A stretch of DNA of 64,000 bases, taken from positions 923,169 to 987,168 of the forward strand of contig NZ_BMLX01000001.1 of the NCBI RefSeq assembly GCF_014645535.1. Direction: 5' to 3'. Of this stretch, positions 9,078-17,975 are shown piece after piece (position 1 is the first letter of the stretch; each line of letters begins with the position of its first letter). Under the pieces are notes generated by a model, which searched no databases, was not told where the DNA came from, and was given only the letters and a program-made list of their open reading frames with translations. The position numbers and the translations under genes were made by a program. Origin of the DNA: Silvimonas iriomotensis (lineage in GTDB: Bacteria; Pseudomonadota; Gammaproteobacteria; Burkholderiales; Chitinibacteraceae).

Positions 9078-10082
9078 CTATCTGGCCACACGCCCTTCTA
9101 CCGGATAACCCGGATCGGTGTACCCCGGCGTGGAAGCGTGGCCCGGCGGCACCAGGCTATCGACCAGTTGTTCATCTTCGGCATTGAGCTTGAAACTCAG
9201 GGCATCCATATAGCTATCCCATTGCGCTTCAGTGCGCGGGCCGGCAATGGTGGCGCTGACGTGCCGATTGTTCAGCACCCACGCCAGCGCAAAGCCGATG
9301 GATGTCGTGCCACGCGCGGCGGCGTGCGCGGCAATGGTCTGGGCGATCTGCAATGATTCCGGGCGCCATTCGGTCTGCTGAATGCGCCGGTCGCCACGCC
9401 CTGCCCGGCTATCTGCCGGCGGCGCGGTGTCGGGCGCATATTTGCCGCTCAGTACGCCGCGCGCCAGCGGGCTGTACGACACCACGCCCAGCCCGTAATG
9501 CGCCGCGGCGGGTAGTTGTTCCACTTCGGCGGTACGGTCCACCAGGTTGTACAGCGGCTCGCTGGCCACCGGCCGGTCTATGCCCATCTGGTCCGCAAGG
9601 CGCGCGATCTCGGCAATGCGCCAGCCTTTGAAATTGGACACCCCGAAATAGCGCACCTTGCCCTGGCGGATAAGGTCTGCCACGGCGCGCACGCCTTCTT
9701 CCAGCGGCACACCCGGCAACGCCCGGTGAAAATACAGAATGTCGATGTAATCGGTGCCTAGCCGTTTCAGGCTGTTTTCTACCGATTGCATGATCCATTT
9801 GCGTGACTGGCCGTGCTGATTGGGCCCGTGCCCGCCCGGAAAACCAAACTTGGTGGCAATGACCCAGTCGTCACGCTGATCCGCCACTGCCCGCCCGACA
9901 ATCTCTTCGGAGCGCCCGGCGTGGTACACGTCGGCGGTATCAATGAAGTTGATGCCTTGCTCGCCGGCCTTGGCAATGATGCGGCGCGCAGTGGCCTCGT
10001 CGGTCTCACCACCAAACATCATGGCGCCCAGACACAGCGGCGAGACTTGCAGGGCGCTGCGCCCCAGATATCGATAATCCAT
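9078..10082 (-). CDS. aldo/keto reductase
   Basis: A 334-residue NADP(H)-dependent oxidoreductase of the AKR superfamily (TIM barrel), beginning MDYRYLGRSALQVSPLCLGA. The catalytic tetrad is visible: Asp48 and Tyr53 (IDTADVY), Lys78 (ATKFG) and His119 (YFHR). GVSNFKGW and the C-terminal cofactor region (SIGFALAWVLNN, then ATIAGPRTEAQ) are typical. The start at 10082 is set by GGAGG a few bases upstream; an in-frame TTG at 10109 is less likely. It follows the carboxymuconolactone-decarboxylase-like gene by 23 bases and is probably cotranscribed. Substrate unknown. Confidence 0.92.
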   Translation of the reverse strand: MDYRYLGRSALQVSPLCLGAMMFGGETDEATARRIIAKAGEQGINFIDTADVYHAGRSEEIVGRAVADQRDDWVIATKFGFPGGHGPNQHGQSRKWIMQSVENSLKRLGTDYIDILYFHRALPGVPLEEGVRAVADLIRQGKVRYFGVSNFKGWRIAEIARLADQMGIDRPVASEPLYNLVDRTAEVEQLPAAAHYGLGVVSYSPLARGVLSGKYAPDTAPPADSRAGRGDRRIQQTEWRPESLQIAQTIAAHAAARGTTSIGFALAWVLNNRHVSATIAGPRTEAQWDSYMDALSFKLNAEDEQLVDSLVPPGHASTPGYTDPGYPVEGRVAR

Positions 10083-10105
10083 AAGTCCTCCGGATGAGTT
10101 CAGTC

Positions 10106-10432
10106 TCAAAGGCCGCGTTCAGCGAAGACGGTTCTGGCAATGTTCATCGCCGTCATGGCGTTGGGCCAGCCGGCGTAGAACGCAAGATGGGTAATGAGTT
10201 CGATGATTTCATCGCGCGTGACGCCGTTTTCCAGCGCACGGCCAATATGGAATGGCAACTCGTTGGTGCGATAAAGGGCGGCCAGCGTGGTAACGGTGAT
10301 CAGGCTGCGATCACGCGGGGACAAACCCGGGCGCGCCCAGACGTCGCCGAACAGGACTTTGTCCGTCAGTTCGGCCAGCTTGGGCGCGGTATCGCCAAAA
10401 GACTTGCGGGCTTGGGTGGGTTCGGTGGACAT
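10106..10432 (-). CDS. carboxymuconolactone decarboxylase family protein
   Basis: A 108-residue AhpD/CMD-fold protein (WARPGLSPRDRSLITVTTLAALYRTNELPFH then AFYAGWPNAMTA). It matches the small gamma-carboxymuconolactone decarboxylase-like proteins, all-helical oligomers; it lacks the CxxC of AhpD peroxidases, so a redox role is unlikely. ATG 10432 has CAGGAG upstream. First gene of a two-gene unit with the aldo-keto reductase; this pairing is common in bacteria but the reaction is not established. Confidence 0.88.
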   Translation of the reverse strand: MSTEPTQARKSFGDTAPKLAELTDKVLFGDVWARPGLSPRDRSLITVTTLAALYRTNELPFHIGRALENGVTRDEIIELITHLAFYAGWPNAMTAMNIARTVFAERGL

Positions 10433-10541
10433 GGCGGCTCCTGACTTGCACGATGGGATGGACGACCATGGTAGTCCGGGCCGGTCATGCAATTAAGAGC
10501 AAAAGTCCGCTAGCTCTTATGAGCCAGATACATGAATGGCG

Positions 10542-11018
10542 TCAGTGCCTGGCGGCCGGAATCGCTTCCCACAGGACAGGCAGCCGGGCCCGGCCCATAT
10601 GCATGGTGCATTCACGGCAGGTGTAATAATGCGGGCCGGCGCTGTCGGCAATCAGGGTAAAGCCAAGGCCATTGCCGGTAATGCGAAAGGACGCCGCGCC
10701 CGACGGCCCCTGAACAATGCTGACCGGCGTGCTGATGGTGTGGCGGCGCGAGGTATCGGCAATGTGCAACATGCCGGACTGGCTGCCGGCATCCAGAAGC
10801 AACAAAGCCGGGATGTCGCCATCACGCTGCTGGAAAGCGACCACCTCAGCCAGCGCCGGACGCTCGCTGAACCACCATTCGCTGAACAGATAGTTTTTGA
10901 CGAAATGGCTGCAATAAAACAGCGCCAGGCACACCACAACCACCATGGCCTTCCAGTGCGCCCGCACTCCGTACTGATCGTGATCCTGTTTGCCGGTTTT
11001 CACCGCACTTTCCCGCAA
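10542..11018 (-). CDS. membrane-anchored protein of unknown function
   Basis: A 158-residue protein with a charged N-terminus, one membrane helix (about residues 24-41, AMVVVVCLALFYCSHFV) and an exported or cytosolic beta-rich domain. Near the C-terminus is a YYTCRECTMHMG segment with a CxxC pair that could bind metal or form a disulfide. No family recognised. The strand and isolation suggest its own promoter in the region beyond 11018. Confidence 0.6.
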   Translation of the reverse strand: MRESAVKTGKQDHDQYGVRAHWKAMVVVVCLALFYCSHFVKNYLFSEWWFSERPALAEVVAFQQRDGDIPALLLLDAGSQSGMLHIADTSRRHTISTPVSIVQGPSGAASFRITGNGLGFTLIADSAGPHYYTCRECTMHMGRARLPVLWEAIPAARH

Positions 11019-11370
11019 AAATCATCGCGTTGCATGCTACTGCCCCATTGGGGTGCGGTAATTAGCGTGAACCGGGTATTTATTCAAAAGACAAATTGTG
11101 GTCAGCGTCATCGGGCTGACGTGATCCATTGTCAGTTTTCATTGATATCAAGAGCTTGTTGTTTGTTTTTAATGCGGTTTATAACGATGCCACGGCGCCA
11201 TTTGCCGCAAATGCAATGGCGCAGCCGGCCCTGATGCGTGGGGTTTATGTGCCTGTTTTCTGGCCGGAAACGATACCGGTTCACCGCTAGTCAGCCGCGC
11301 CTGAAGATCCCGCTTGCTGAATGCCGTGCTGATGTCGATGGTCGGCGGCCCCGGGTTGCCGCCGACAAAG
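11019..11370. other. gene-free interval
   Basis: About 350 bases with no convincing gene. Bases 11075-11190 are AT-rich and could hold the promoter of the leftward membrane-anchored protein gene. The only long open frame runs antisense into the hydrolase and has no recognisable content. Confidence 0.4.
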
Positions 11371-11398
11371 AAAAAAGCCCGCTGATGGCGGGCTTTTT
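11371..11398. terminator. Rho-independent terminator
   Basis: A stem AAGCCCGC / GCGGGCTT with a four-to-five-base loop, flanked by A-run and T-run on either side. It lies 17 bases downstream of the leftward hydrolase gene and should terminate it; the T-run also works rightward. Confidence 0.85.
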
Positions 11399-11414
11399 CA
11401 TGATCGCACGCAGC

Positions 11415-12239
11415 TTAACCGCGGATGAAATCGAGCAAGTCGTTGTTCAGGCGCTCTTTATGGGTGTCGGTCAGCCCGTGTGGCGCGCCTTCATACACCA
11501 GCAGCTGGGCATGCGGGATCAGCTTGGCCGCGGCGCGGCCGGCGGCGTCAATCGGCACCACCTGGTCGTCACTGCCGTGCACGATCAGGGTCGGGATGGT
11601 GAATTTCTTCAGATCCTCACGGAAATCAGTCTCAGAGAAGGCCTTGATGCTGTCGTAGGTGTTTTTGTGGCCGCCCATCATGCCTTGCAGCCACCAGTTT
11701 TCAATCATGCCTTGCGACACTTTGGCGCCCGGACGATTAAAGCCGAAGAACGGGCCTGTCGGGACGTCGCGATAAAACTGGGCGCGATCAGCCAGTTGCG
11801 CGGCGCGCAAGCCGTCGAACACTTCCAGCGGCAGGCCGCCCGGATTGGTATCGGTCTTGAGCATGAGCGGGGTTACGGCAGAGATCAAACCGGCCTTGGC
11901 GACACGAGCCGTGCCGTGGCGGCCGATGTAACGGGCCACCTCGCCGCCACCGGTCGAGAAACCAAACAGCGCGACATTGTTGACGTCGAGGAGATCAAGC
12001 AACTGTGCCAGATCATCAGCGTAGTGATCCATGTCGTTGCCGTCCCACGGCTGGCTGGAGCGGCCGTGACCGCGACGGTCATGGGCAATAACCCGGTAGC
12101 CGTGCATGCCAAGGAAAATCATCTGCGACTCCCAGCTATCCGCGTTCAGCGGCCAGCCGTGGCAGAACACAACCGGTTGGCCGTGGCCCCAGTCCTTGTA
12201 ATAGATCTCGACGCCGTCACGCGTGGTAAACGTGCTCAT
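11415..12239 (-). CDS. alpha/beta hydrolase, non-haem chloroperoxidase type
   Basis: A 274-residue cytosolic hydrolase. [12 protein letters not shown] supplies the oxyanion-hole region, GFSTGGG holds the nucleophile Ser95, GSDDQVVP (about residues 222-229) the acid, and GAPHGL holds His254. These match cofactor-free haloperoxidase/esterase enzymes of the arylesterase group, whose in vivo role is usually ester hydrolysis rather than halogenation. The ATG at 12239 has GGAGA eight bases upstream; an in-frame ATG at 12278 has none. Monocistronic. Confidence 0.92.
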   Translation of the reverse strand: MSTFTTRDGVEIYYKDWGHGQPVVFCHGWPLNADSWESQMIFLGMHGYRVIAHDRRGHGRSSQPWDGNDMDHYADDLAQLLDLLDVNNVALFGFSTGGGEVARYIGRHGTARVAKAGLISAVTPLMLKTDTNPGGLPLEVFDGLRAAQLADRAQFYRDVPTGPFFGFNRPGAKVSQGMIENWWLQGMMGGHKNTYDSIKAFSETDFREDLKKFTIPTLIVHGSDDQVVPIDAAGRAAAKLIPHAQLLVYEGAPHGLTDTHKERLNNDLLDFIRG

Positions 12240-12442
12240 GTTGCGGTCTCCAGCAAGTTGGTCCCCGAAGGGAAACAAGACGGCGCGAATCGCTGTCCGC
12301 GCGCGTCAAACACTTACCATAGCCCGTGATTGTGTCAGTCAGATCAACATCCTGGCACGGATGAATCTACCTCTTTCGGGGTGGGTGGGCCGATGCCCTG
12401 GCATGACGCTTGCAAGAGGCATGCCGACCGCCATCGGGTAAG

Positions 12443-13153
12443 TCAGCGTGGCGGGCGCTGGTCTTGAACGGCAGAACCGGCGCGCCTGAGTGCGGCACGC
12501 CAGTTGATCTGCCGCGGCGGTTTTACATAAGCGTGTTGTGCCGGAATGGTGAGTACGATTGCGCTGTCGCCCGCGCTGGTCTGCCGGGCCTCCAGCGTGC
12601 CACCCAGGCGTGCGGTGCGATCATGCAGGGTACACAGGTTGAAGCCGGGGTTGGCACTGTGGGCGTCGATACTCTTGCCATTATTGCGCACGGCAAAGGT
12701 GAGCGCGGACGCGCCAAAATGAATGTCCAGATGAACCCGGCTGACACCGGCATGGCCGAATGCGTGGATGACCGCTTCTCGCACAATCGTGTAGCTGTCG
12801 CTACGCATGCCGGGCAATAACTTCAGATGGCTGCTGCCACCCAGGGTGAAATGAAACGGCAGATCGTGAATGCTCGCCATGGCTTCGCCCAGTTGCAACA
12901 ACACGCCGGGCAAATCGGCCAGGTGTTCTGCGCCGGGGTCAGGCGTGGTTGGCGCTTGTCCGCGCCCGGCCACTCGCCCCAGTCGCCACAGGTAGACGAC
13001 CCATAATGCCGCCAGCAAGGCCAGCAGGTACAAAACGGGGCTCAGGTAGCTCAAGGTGCCGGGCGGGCTGACGTGCGTCTGCGCCGCGCAAACCACGGCG
13101 GACAGGGTCGACGACAAGGTCGGGGTGAATAACAGCCAGACTCTGGCGGGCAT
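12443..13153 (-). CDS. histidine-kinase-like ATPase lacking a phospho-acceptor domain
   Basis: A 236-residue protein with two hydrophobic segments (about 5-25 and 35-57, YLSPVLYLLALLAALWVVYLW) followed by a HATPase_c domain of the NarX/DegS type: an N-box-like TIVREAVIHAFGHAGVSRVHLDI, then VRNNG, and GFNLCTLHDRTARLGGTLEA in place of the usual GLxxMxERAxxLGG. The HisKA_3 helix with its phospho-accepting His is not visible and no response regulator lies nearby. There is no ribosome binding site before the ATG at 13153 and an in-frame stop lies upstream. It may be a specialised ATPase, or the 3' remnant of a larger sensor kinase. Confidence 0.65.
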   Translation of the reverse strand: MPARVWLLFTPTLSSTLSAVVCAAQTHVSPPGTLSYLSPVLYLLALLAALWVVYLWRLGRVAGRGQAPTTPDPGAEHLADLPGVLLQLGEAMASIHDLPFHFTLGGSSHLKLLPGMRSDSYTIVREAVIHAFGHAGVSRVHLDIHFGASALTFAVRNNGKSIDAHSANPGFNLCTLHDRTARLGGTLEARQTSAGDSAIVLTIPAQHAYVKPPRQINWRAALRRAGSAVQDQRPPR

Positions 13154-13334
13154 GGGTAAATTATGTTGTTGTCATAACGGCGGATCGCCTGATGGTAGCA
13201 CCCCGCCCGCTGTGGCTGACTCCCCTGAAGGTGGGGTTGTCTGGCCTGCCGCGTGACGGCGCCCACACCGGTTTTCATGGCAGATTCATCCATGTTGCCG
13301 ATACTGGCTGGGCCTCAACAACGCGGAGCAAGTC

Positions 13335-14132
13335 ATGGTGCGACTGGTATGGCTGGGTATGGCGGTAACGGTCCTGGCGGCGTGTACATCCATGCCGGAT
13401 AGCGGACAGCAAACTCTGGCCAGCGGCGGCAAGATCGGCTGGACGGTGGCAGGCGCCGGCAAGCCCGTGGTCGTGCTGCAGTCGGGGCTGGGGGATGATC
13501 GCAGCGCGTGGAGCAAGGTGTTCCCTGATCTGGCGGCGCACTACCGCGTGTTTGCCTATGACCGGCCAGGATATGGTTCCAGTAGCAGCGCCAGTACGCC
13601 GCGAGATCCGTGCACCATTGCCGCTGAACTGCACGACCTGCTGCGCGCCGCGCAAGTGCCGCCACCCTATCTGCTGGTGGGGCATTCCATTGGCGGCATG
13701 TACCAGTACGTGTACGCGCGCATGTATCCGGACGAAGTCGCCGGCCTGGTGCTGGTTGATGCCACCCACCCGGATCACTGGCGCAATATGCAGACCCAGT
13801 CCAGCACGCAAGCCAGCTTGCTCAAAGGCATGCGGCTGACCGTCTTTACCCCGGCCATGCGGCCAGAGTTTGATGATCAGGACAAATGTCTGGATCAGAT
13901 CGCCCGTTCGCCCGCGCTGGGCAAACCGGTACGCGTACTGGTACGCACGCGTTACGATCTGATGGAACAAGGCAGTTTTGAGCAGCAAGTGCATCAGGAA
14001 GAGGCCGACTGGCTGGTGTTGACCGGCGCCAGCAAGGCGCAGCCGGTGAACTCCGGGCATTACATTCAGAATGACCAGCCTGCCGCCGTGCTGAACGCTG
14101 TGGCCGCAGTCGCCGCGCAGGCGGGTTACTGA
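13335..14132 (+). CDS. alpha/beta hydrolase, probable lipoprotein
   Basis: A 265-residue alpha/beta hydrolase. The N-terminus (MVRLVWLGMAVTVLAAC) is a lipoprotein signal with lipobox LAAC ending at Cys17. VVLQSGLGDDRSAW and the VGHSIGG elbow (nucleophile Ser118) are clear; LVDATHP and NSGHYIQ carry candidate acid and base residues. Probably a membrane-tethered periplasmic esterase or lactonase; substrate unknown. It diverges from the kinase-like gene across a 181-base gap. Confidence 0.87.
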   Translation: MVRLVWLGMAVTVLAACTSMPDSGQQTLASGGKIGWTVAGAGKPVVVLQSGLGDDRSAWSKVFPDLAAHYRVFAYDRPGYGSSSSASTPRDPCTIAAELHDLLRAAQVPPPYLLVGHSIGGMYQYVYARMYPDEVAGLVLVDATHPDHWRNMQTQSSTQASLLKGMRLTVFTPAMRPEFDDQDKCLDQIARSPALGKPVRVLVRTRYDLMEQGSFEQQVHQEEADWLVLTGASKAQPVNSGHYIQNDQPAAVLNAVAAVAAQAGY

Positions 14133-14204
14133 GTACGGAATGCGCCTGCCCGAGGGCCGGCCGTGCTATGCTGACGGCCGGTTTTTGCTCTGGTTTTGAC
14201 CGCG

Positions 14205-14546
14205 ATGAAAGCGTTGTTCTGTGCCCTGCTCCTGTCCCTTGCCGCGCCGGTGTTCGCCGGCCAGTATGTTGATCGCCTCAATGCCTGTGATCAGGCGCCG
14301 CTGACCTGTCTGGTCGAGCTTAACGCCTACATTCATGTCGATGCGCCGCGCCATGGCGTCAGCCAGGATCAACTGGCGCAATTCATGGATCAAGCCACGA
14401 AATTCTGCAAAGACCATCCGGAATCTGAAACCTACAACAGCGCCTGCAGCAAGCACGAGGGCGATGTGAAATCCGGCATTTTCTATGTCTACGTGCATTA
14501 CGTGGACGAAGCCGCCACCCAGACGGCCGCGCCGCAGCAGCAATAA
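14205..14546 (+). CDS. small secreted protein, cysteine-containing
   Basis: A 113-residue protein with a signal peptide (MKALFCALLLSLAAPVFA, cleavage before GQYV). The mature part holds four cysteines (ACDQAPLTC, KFCKD, SACSK) that could form two disulfides in the periplasm. No family recognised. I chose the ATG at 14205 for its complete signal peptide; an upstream TTG at 14196 is possible. The ribosome binding site is weak. Confidence 0.65.
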   Translation: MKALFCALLLSLAAPVFAGQYVDRLNACDQAPLTCLVELNAYIHVDAPRHGVSQDQLAQFMDQATKFCKDHPESETYNSACSKHEGDVKSGIFYVYVHYVDEAATQTAAPQQQ

Positions 14547-14781
14547 GCCGTCCCGCCTCATCCTCACCTTTTCCGGTGTCGCCAGCACCCTCCGGTATCG
14601 CCCTGCGTTCGTGTCTGACAGACGGTTCAAACCCAGGCCGGCATGCTGCTGGCCGCGCTGTCATGCCTGTGTCACGCCGCTTGTCGATGCTGTGCGGTAG
14701 AACACTTTCGCACCAGGCTTGTCTTTACGTTTTTTGATTGCTTGTGAAATCATTGCGCGCTCTTAATCCAGAGGATGATCA

Positions 14782-15075
14782 ATGAATCATTTCCATATCC
14801 GTTATCAAACCTGGCTTGGTGAGAAAGCTTTTTCCTATGATTTTGGCGTAGACCTGCCCTGGGCCCGCGTGGACTCGCTAGTGCTTGAGGCCGTGATCCA
14901 GAACGAATTTCCAGAAGACATCGCCCTGCGGCGCATTGTGGATTTCCCGTTGGGCGAAAAGCCCCAGCGCGAAACCATCGAGGCCGTCATGGGCCGTTTT
15001 TCCCTGCGCAACATTGAGTTTCAGGTGGCTGGCGAGACCCACAAGATTCGCGCCAAGCACCCGTTTCATCTGTAA
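14782..15075 (+). CDS. hypothetical protein
   Basis: A 97-residue soluble protein (MNHFHIRYQTWLGEKAFSYDFG...THKIRAKHPFHL) with mixed alpha/beta character. AGAGGATG precedes the start and the upstream 80 bases are relatively AT-rich. No motif or family recognised; no apparent partner, although the ergothioneine gene starts 136 bases downstream on the same strand. Confidence 0.6.
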   Translation: MNHFHIRYQTWLGEKAFSYDFGVDLPWARVDSLVLEAVIQNEFPEDIALRRIVDFPLGEKPQRETIEAVMGRFSLRNIEFQVAGETHKIRAKHPFHL

Positions 15076-15211
15076 TACCCAGCCGATATCCTGCCTTTGC
15101 TGCCCGGACGGGCGGTCCTACACGACAATCAGTCCACCTCCGATGCCGCTGTAATGTCTATACCCTAAGCTGTGTCGGCATTGCCCCCACTCCAACAGCA
15201 AAGGTGCAGCG

Positions 15212-17404
15212 ATGGTATTTCTGAGCGATTTCAGTGACTCCCGCGATGTTTGGGCACGGGATGACGAGGCTGCGGCGGCAGCCTGTGACTTGCTGGTGCG
15301 GTATCGCGAAACCCGGGCCAGAAGCCTTGCGCTGGCGGCCAAGCTGGACCCGGAAGACATGGTGGTGCAGGCCATGCCGGACGCCAGTCCGACCAAATGG
15401 CATCTGGCCCACGTCACCTGGTTCTTTGAAACCTTTCTGCTCAAGCCCAACTGGCCGGACTATCAGGAATTCGATCCGGACTACGGTTACCTCTTCAATT
15501 CTTATTATGAAGCGCTGGGTGATCGTCACCCGCGCCCGCAACGCGGCCTGCTGACCCGGCCACTGCAGGCAGAGGTGCTGGCGTATCGCGAGCACGTGGA
15601 CGCGTTCATGGGGCAATTGCTGCAATCGGAACAGGCCAAAACGCTGCGCGATCTGGTGCTGCTGGGGCTGGCGCATGAAGAGCAGCATCAGGAACTGATC
15701 CTGATGGATGTGCTGAATCTGTTTTCCCGTTCACGCCTCAAGCCGGCCTATGACACACAGTGGCCGCAAACCCGGGCTGGCCGGCGCGGGCATTTCCGGC
15801 GGCTTGCCGGCGGCAAGGTCGAGATCGGCGCGCAAGGCGGCTTCTGTTTTGATAACGAACTGCCGCGCCACCCGGTGTGGCTGCAGCCGTATGAGATCAG
15901 CGATCGCCTGGTGACCAATGGCGAATGGCTGGCGTTCATGGAAGACGGCGGCTATAGCCGGCCGCTCTACTGGCTGTCCGATGGCTGGGCGCTGGTACAG
16001 GCTGAACGCTGGCAAGCGCCGCTGTACTGGGAAAACAAAGACGGTGTCTGGCACCAGATGACACTGGCCGGCATGCAGCAGATCGACCTGGATGCCCCGG
16101 TGCAGCACATCAGTTATTACGAAGCCGCCGCCTTTGCCGACTGGGCCGAAGCCCGGCTGCCGACGGAAGCGGAGTGGGAATTCGCCGCCAATGCTGGCGT
16201 GCTGGAACAATGCGACGACGTCGTCTGGCAATGGACGCAAAGCGCCTACAGCCCCTACCCTGGTTTCAAGCCGCAACGCGGCGCCGTGGGCGAGTACAAC
16301 GGCAAATTCATGGTCGGCCAGATGACCTTGCGCGGCGGTGCGGCAATTACGCCCTTGGCGCACACCCGCAACAGTTATCGCAATTTCTTTCATCCAGACA
16401 AACGCTGGGTGTTCTCTGGTCTGCGCCTGGCGCGGGACGTCAACGCCCAGACCGACGCAGACAACGAAGAAAGCTTTGCTGTCGATGTGATTGCCGGCTT
16501 GTCCGCGCGGGAAAAACACCTTTCGCCGAAGTATTTTTACGACGCGGCCGGTTCCGAGTTGTTTGAGGCCATCTGCCACACGCCGGAGTACTACCTCACC
16601 CGCACGGAAACCGCGTTGCTGGAAACCATCGCGCGTGAGATTGCTGCGGACATCCCGCCTGATGCTGCACTGGTCGAATTCGGTAGCGGCGCCAGCCACA
16701 AGATCCGGCTTTTGCTTGATGCCGCACCGCAAGTTACCACCTATGTGCCGATCGATATCAGCGAAGACGCGCTGCAGAGCGCCACGGCGCGCATGGCGCG
16801 CAATTACCCGCGGCTGGCGCTGGCGCCGCTGGTGGATGACTTCACCCGCGCGCTGGCGCTGCCGTCCGCCGTGCGGGGCAGTAACAAGGTGGGTTTCTTT
16901 CCGGGCTCGACCATTGGCAACTTCAATCCGCATCAGGCCGTGGCTTTCTTGCGCCAGGTGCATCGCTTGCTGGGCGAAGGCGCCTTGCTGATCGTGGGTG
17001 CCGACATGGCCAAAGATGAACCCACGCTGCATGCCGCCTACAACGATCGCCAGGGCGTGACCGAACGCTTTAACAAGAACGTGCTGGCGCGCATTAACCG
17101 CGAACTGGGCGGCGACTTCAATCTGGATGCATTTGAGCATCTGGCACTGTGGAACCCGCAGGAAAGCCGGATGGAAATGCACCTGGTCAGCCGCATCGAC
17201 CAACTGGTGAACGCGGCCGGGCACACGTTTGCGTTCAAGGCTGGCGAGCGTCTGCATACCGAGAACTCCTACAAGTTCACGGTGCCGGCATTTACCGCAC
17301 TGGCCAGCAACGCCGGCTGGGAGGTGGCGCACCACTGGGTCAGCGACGCGCCCCACTTTGCCGTGTTCAATCTGCGTGCGGTGCCGCTGAACACACGCGA
17401 TTAG
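15212..17404 (+). CDS. egtB-egtD: fused ergothioneine sulfoxide synthase and histidine methyltransferase (EgtB-EgtD)
   Basis: A 730-residue fusion. Residues about 25-185 are the DinB-like domain of EgtB with iron-ligand histidines His67 (WHLAHVTW) and His155/His159 (HEEQH). Residues about 190-408 are the FGE-sulfatase-like domain, with VWQWTQSAYSPYPGF, LRGGA and SYRNFFHPDKRWVFSGLRLA typical of EgtB. Residues about 420-727 are a complete EgtD: YFYDAAGSELFEAI, TPEYYLTRTE, the SAM-binding VEFGSGASHKIRLLL, STIGNF, AFEHLALWN, RMEMHL and HTENSYKF, aligned with the histidine-contacting motifs of mycobacterial EgtD. EgtD trimethylates histidine to hercynine and EgtB joins it to a thiol with oxygen. 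No EgtA, EgtC or EgtE gene is adjacent. Fungal Egt1 has the opposite domain order. AAAGG precedes the ATG. Confidence 0.93.
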   Translation: MVFLSDFSDSRDVWARDDEAAAAACDLLVRYRETRARSLALAAKLDPEDMVVQAMPDASPTKWHLAHVTWFFETFLLKPNWPDYQEFDPDYGYLFNSYYEALGDRHPRPQRGLLTRPLQAEVLAYREHVDAFMGQLLQSEQAKTLRDLVLLGLAHEEQHQELILMDVLNLFSRSRLKPAYDTQWPQTRAGRRGHFRRLAGGKVEIGAQGGFCFDNELPRHPVWLQPYEISDRLVTNGEWLAFMEDGGYSRPLYWLSDGWALVQAERWQAPLYWENKDGVWHQMTLAGMQQIDLDAPVQHISYYEAAAFADWAEARLPTEAEWEFAANAGVLEQCDDVVWQWTQSAYSPYPGFKPQRGAVGEYNGKFMVGQMTLRGGAAITPLAHTRNSYRNFFHPDKRWVFSGLRLARDVNAQTDADNEESFAVDVIAGLSAREKHLSPKYFYDAAGSELFEAICHTPEYYLTRTETALLETIAREIAADIPPDAALVEFGSGASHKIRLLLDAAPQVTTYVPIDISEDALQSATARMARNYPRLALAPLVDDFTRALALPSAVRGSNKVGFFPGSTIGNFNPHQAVAFLRQVHRLLGEGALLIVGADMAKDEPTLHAAYNDRQGVTERFNKNVLARINRELGGDFNLDAFEHLALWNPQESRMEMHLVSRIDQLVNAAGHTFAFKAGERLHTENSYKFTVPAFTALASNAGWEVAHHWVSDAPHFAVFNLRAVPLNTRD

Positions 17405-17501
17405 CCTGTCAGCCGATTCTGTCAGCCGGATGCGCGCCTGTCCGCATCCGGCTGCTGGCGGCGCTGGTCATACTGGGTTCATCAACCCAGGAGATCAGCA
17501 T

Positions 17502-17909
17502 ATGAAGCAGAACCAGACCGGCCAACTGGCACAATCAGGCCAGCAGTCGCCCTTGGTCCAGGCTTTGCAAGAGCACCATTTGCCCGAACGCTGGGCCTGG
17601 AGCGATCTGGCGGTGGAGCTGCTGGCCGACGGCTTGCGGCTGAGTGATATCGTGTGGCGGCTTGAGGCGGTCTTCAAAGCCGGCACGGTCAAAGACGAAA
17701 TCCATATGCTGTCTGATTACGACACGCAGTTGCGGTTGTATGAATCGCTCTTGTTCATGCAAAAACAAGGCCCGCTTTCTGCCGATCAACAGGCTGAGCT
17801 AACCCGGTGCGAGGATGCCATTGGCCGGCATCACACCGACGTGTTTGCCGCCTCGCTTGCCGGCCATCCTGTCGGGCAGGCGGCCGGCAAGGCGCGGCTT
17901 GATCACTGA
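17502..17909 (+). CDS. hypothetical protein
   Basis: A 135-residue soluble, largely helical protein starting MKQNQTGQLAQSGQQSP, with a core WAWSDLAVELLADGLRLSDIVWRLEAVF. No motif or family recognised. The start is fixed by AGGAG six bases upstream at 17490-17494. It lies 97 bases after egtB-egtD on the same strand and ends at a strong terminator, so it may share the transcript, but a link to ergothioneine is only positional. Confidence 0.65.
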   Translation: MKQNQTGQLAQSGQQSPLVQALQEHHLPERWAWSDLAVELLADGLRLSDIVWRLEAVFKAGTVKDEIHMLSDYDTQLRLYESLLFMQKQGPLSADQQAELTRCEDAIGRHHTDVFAASLAGHPVGQAAGKARLDH

Positions 17910-17930
17910 ACAAGCATCCATACGCTCACA

Positions 17931-17959
17931 AAAAAAGGAGGCCTCATGCCTCCTTTTTT
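17931..17959. terminator. bidirectional Rho-independent terminator
   Basis: A perfect 12-bp stem AAAAAAGGAGGC / GCCTCCTTTTTT with a five-base loop, located between the rightward hypothetical gene and the leftward acetyltransferase gene. The A/T tracts work in both directions. Confidence 0.92.
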
Positions 17960-17975
17960 GATTGCGCTGGCCGGG

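Noticed and set aside
15731-17356. A 541-codon leftward open frame opposite egtB-egtD
   Set aside because: Antisense shadow; no motif and no start signals.
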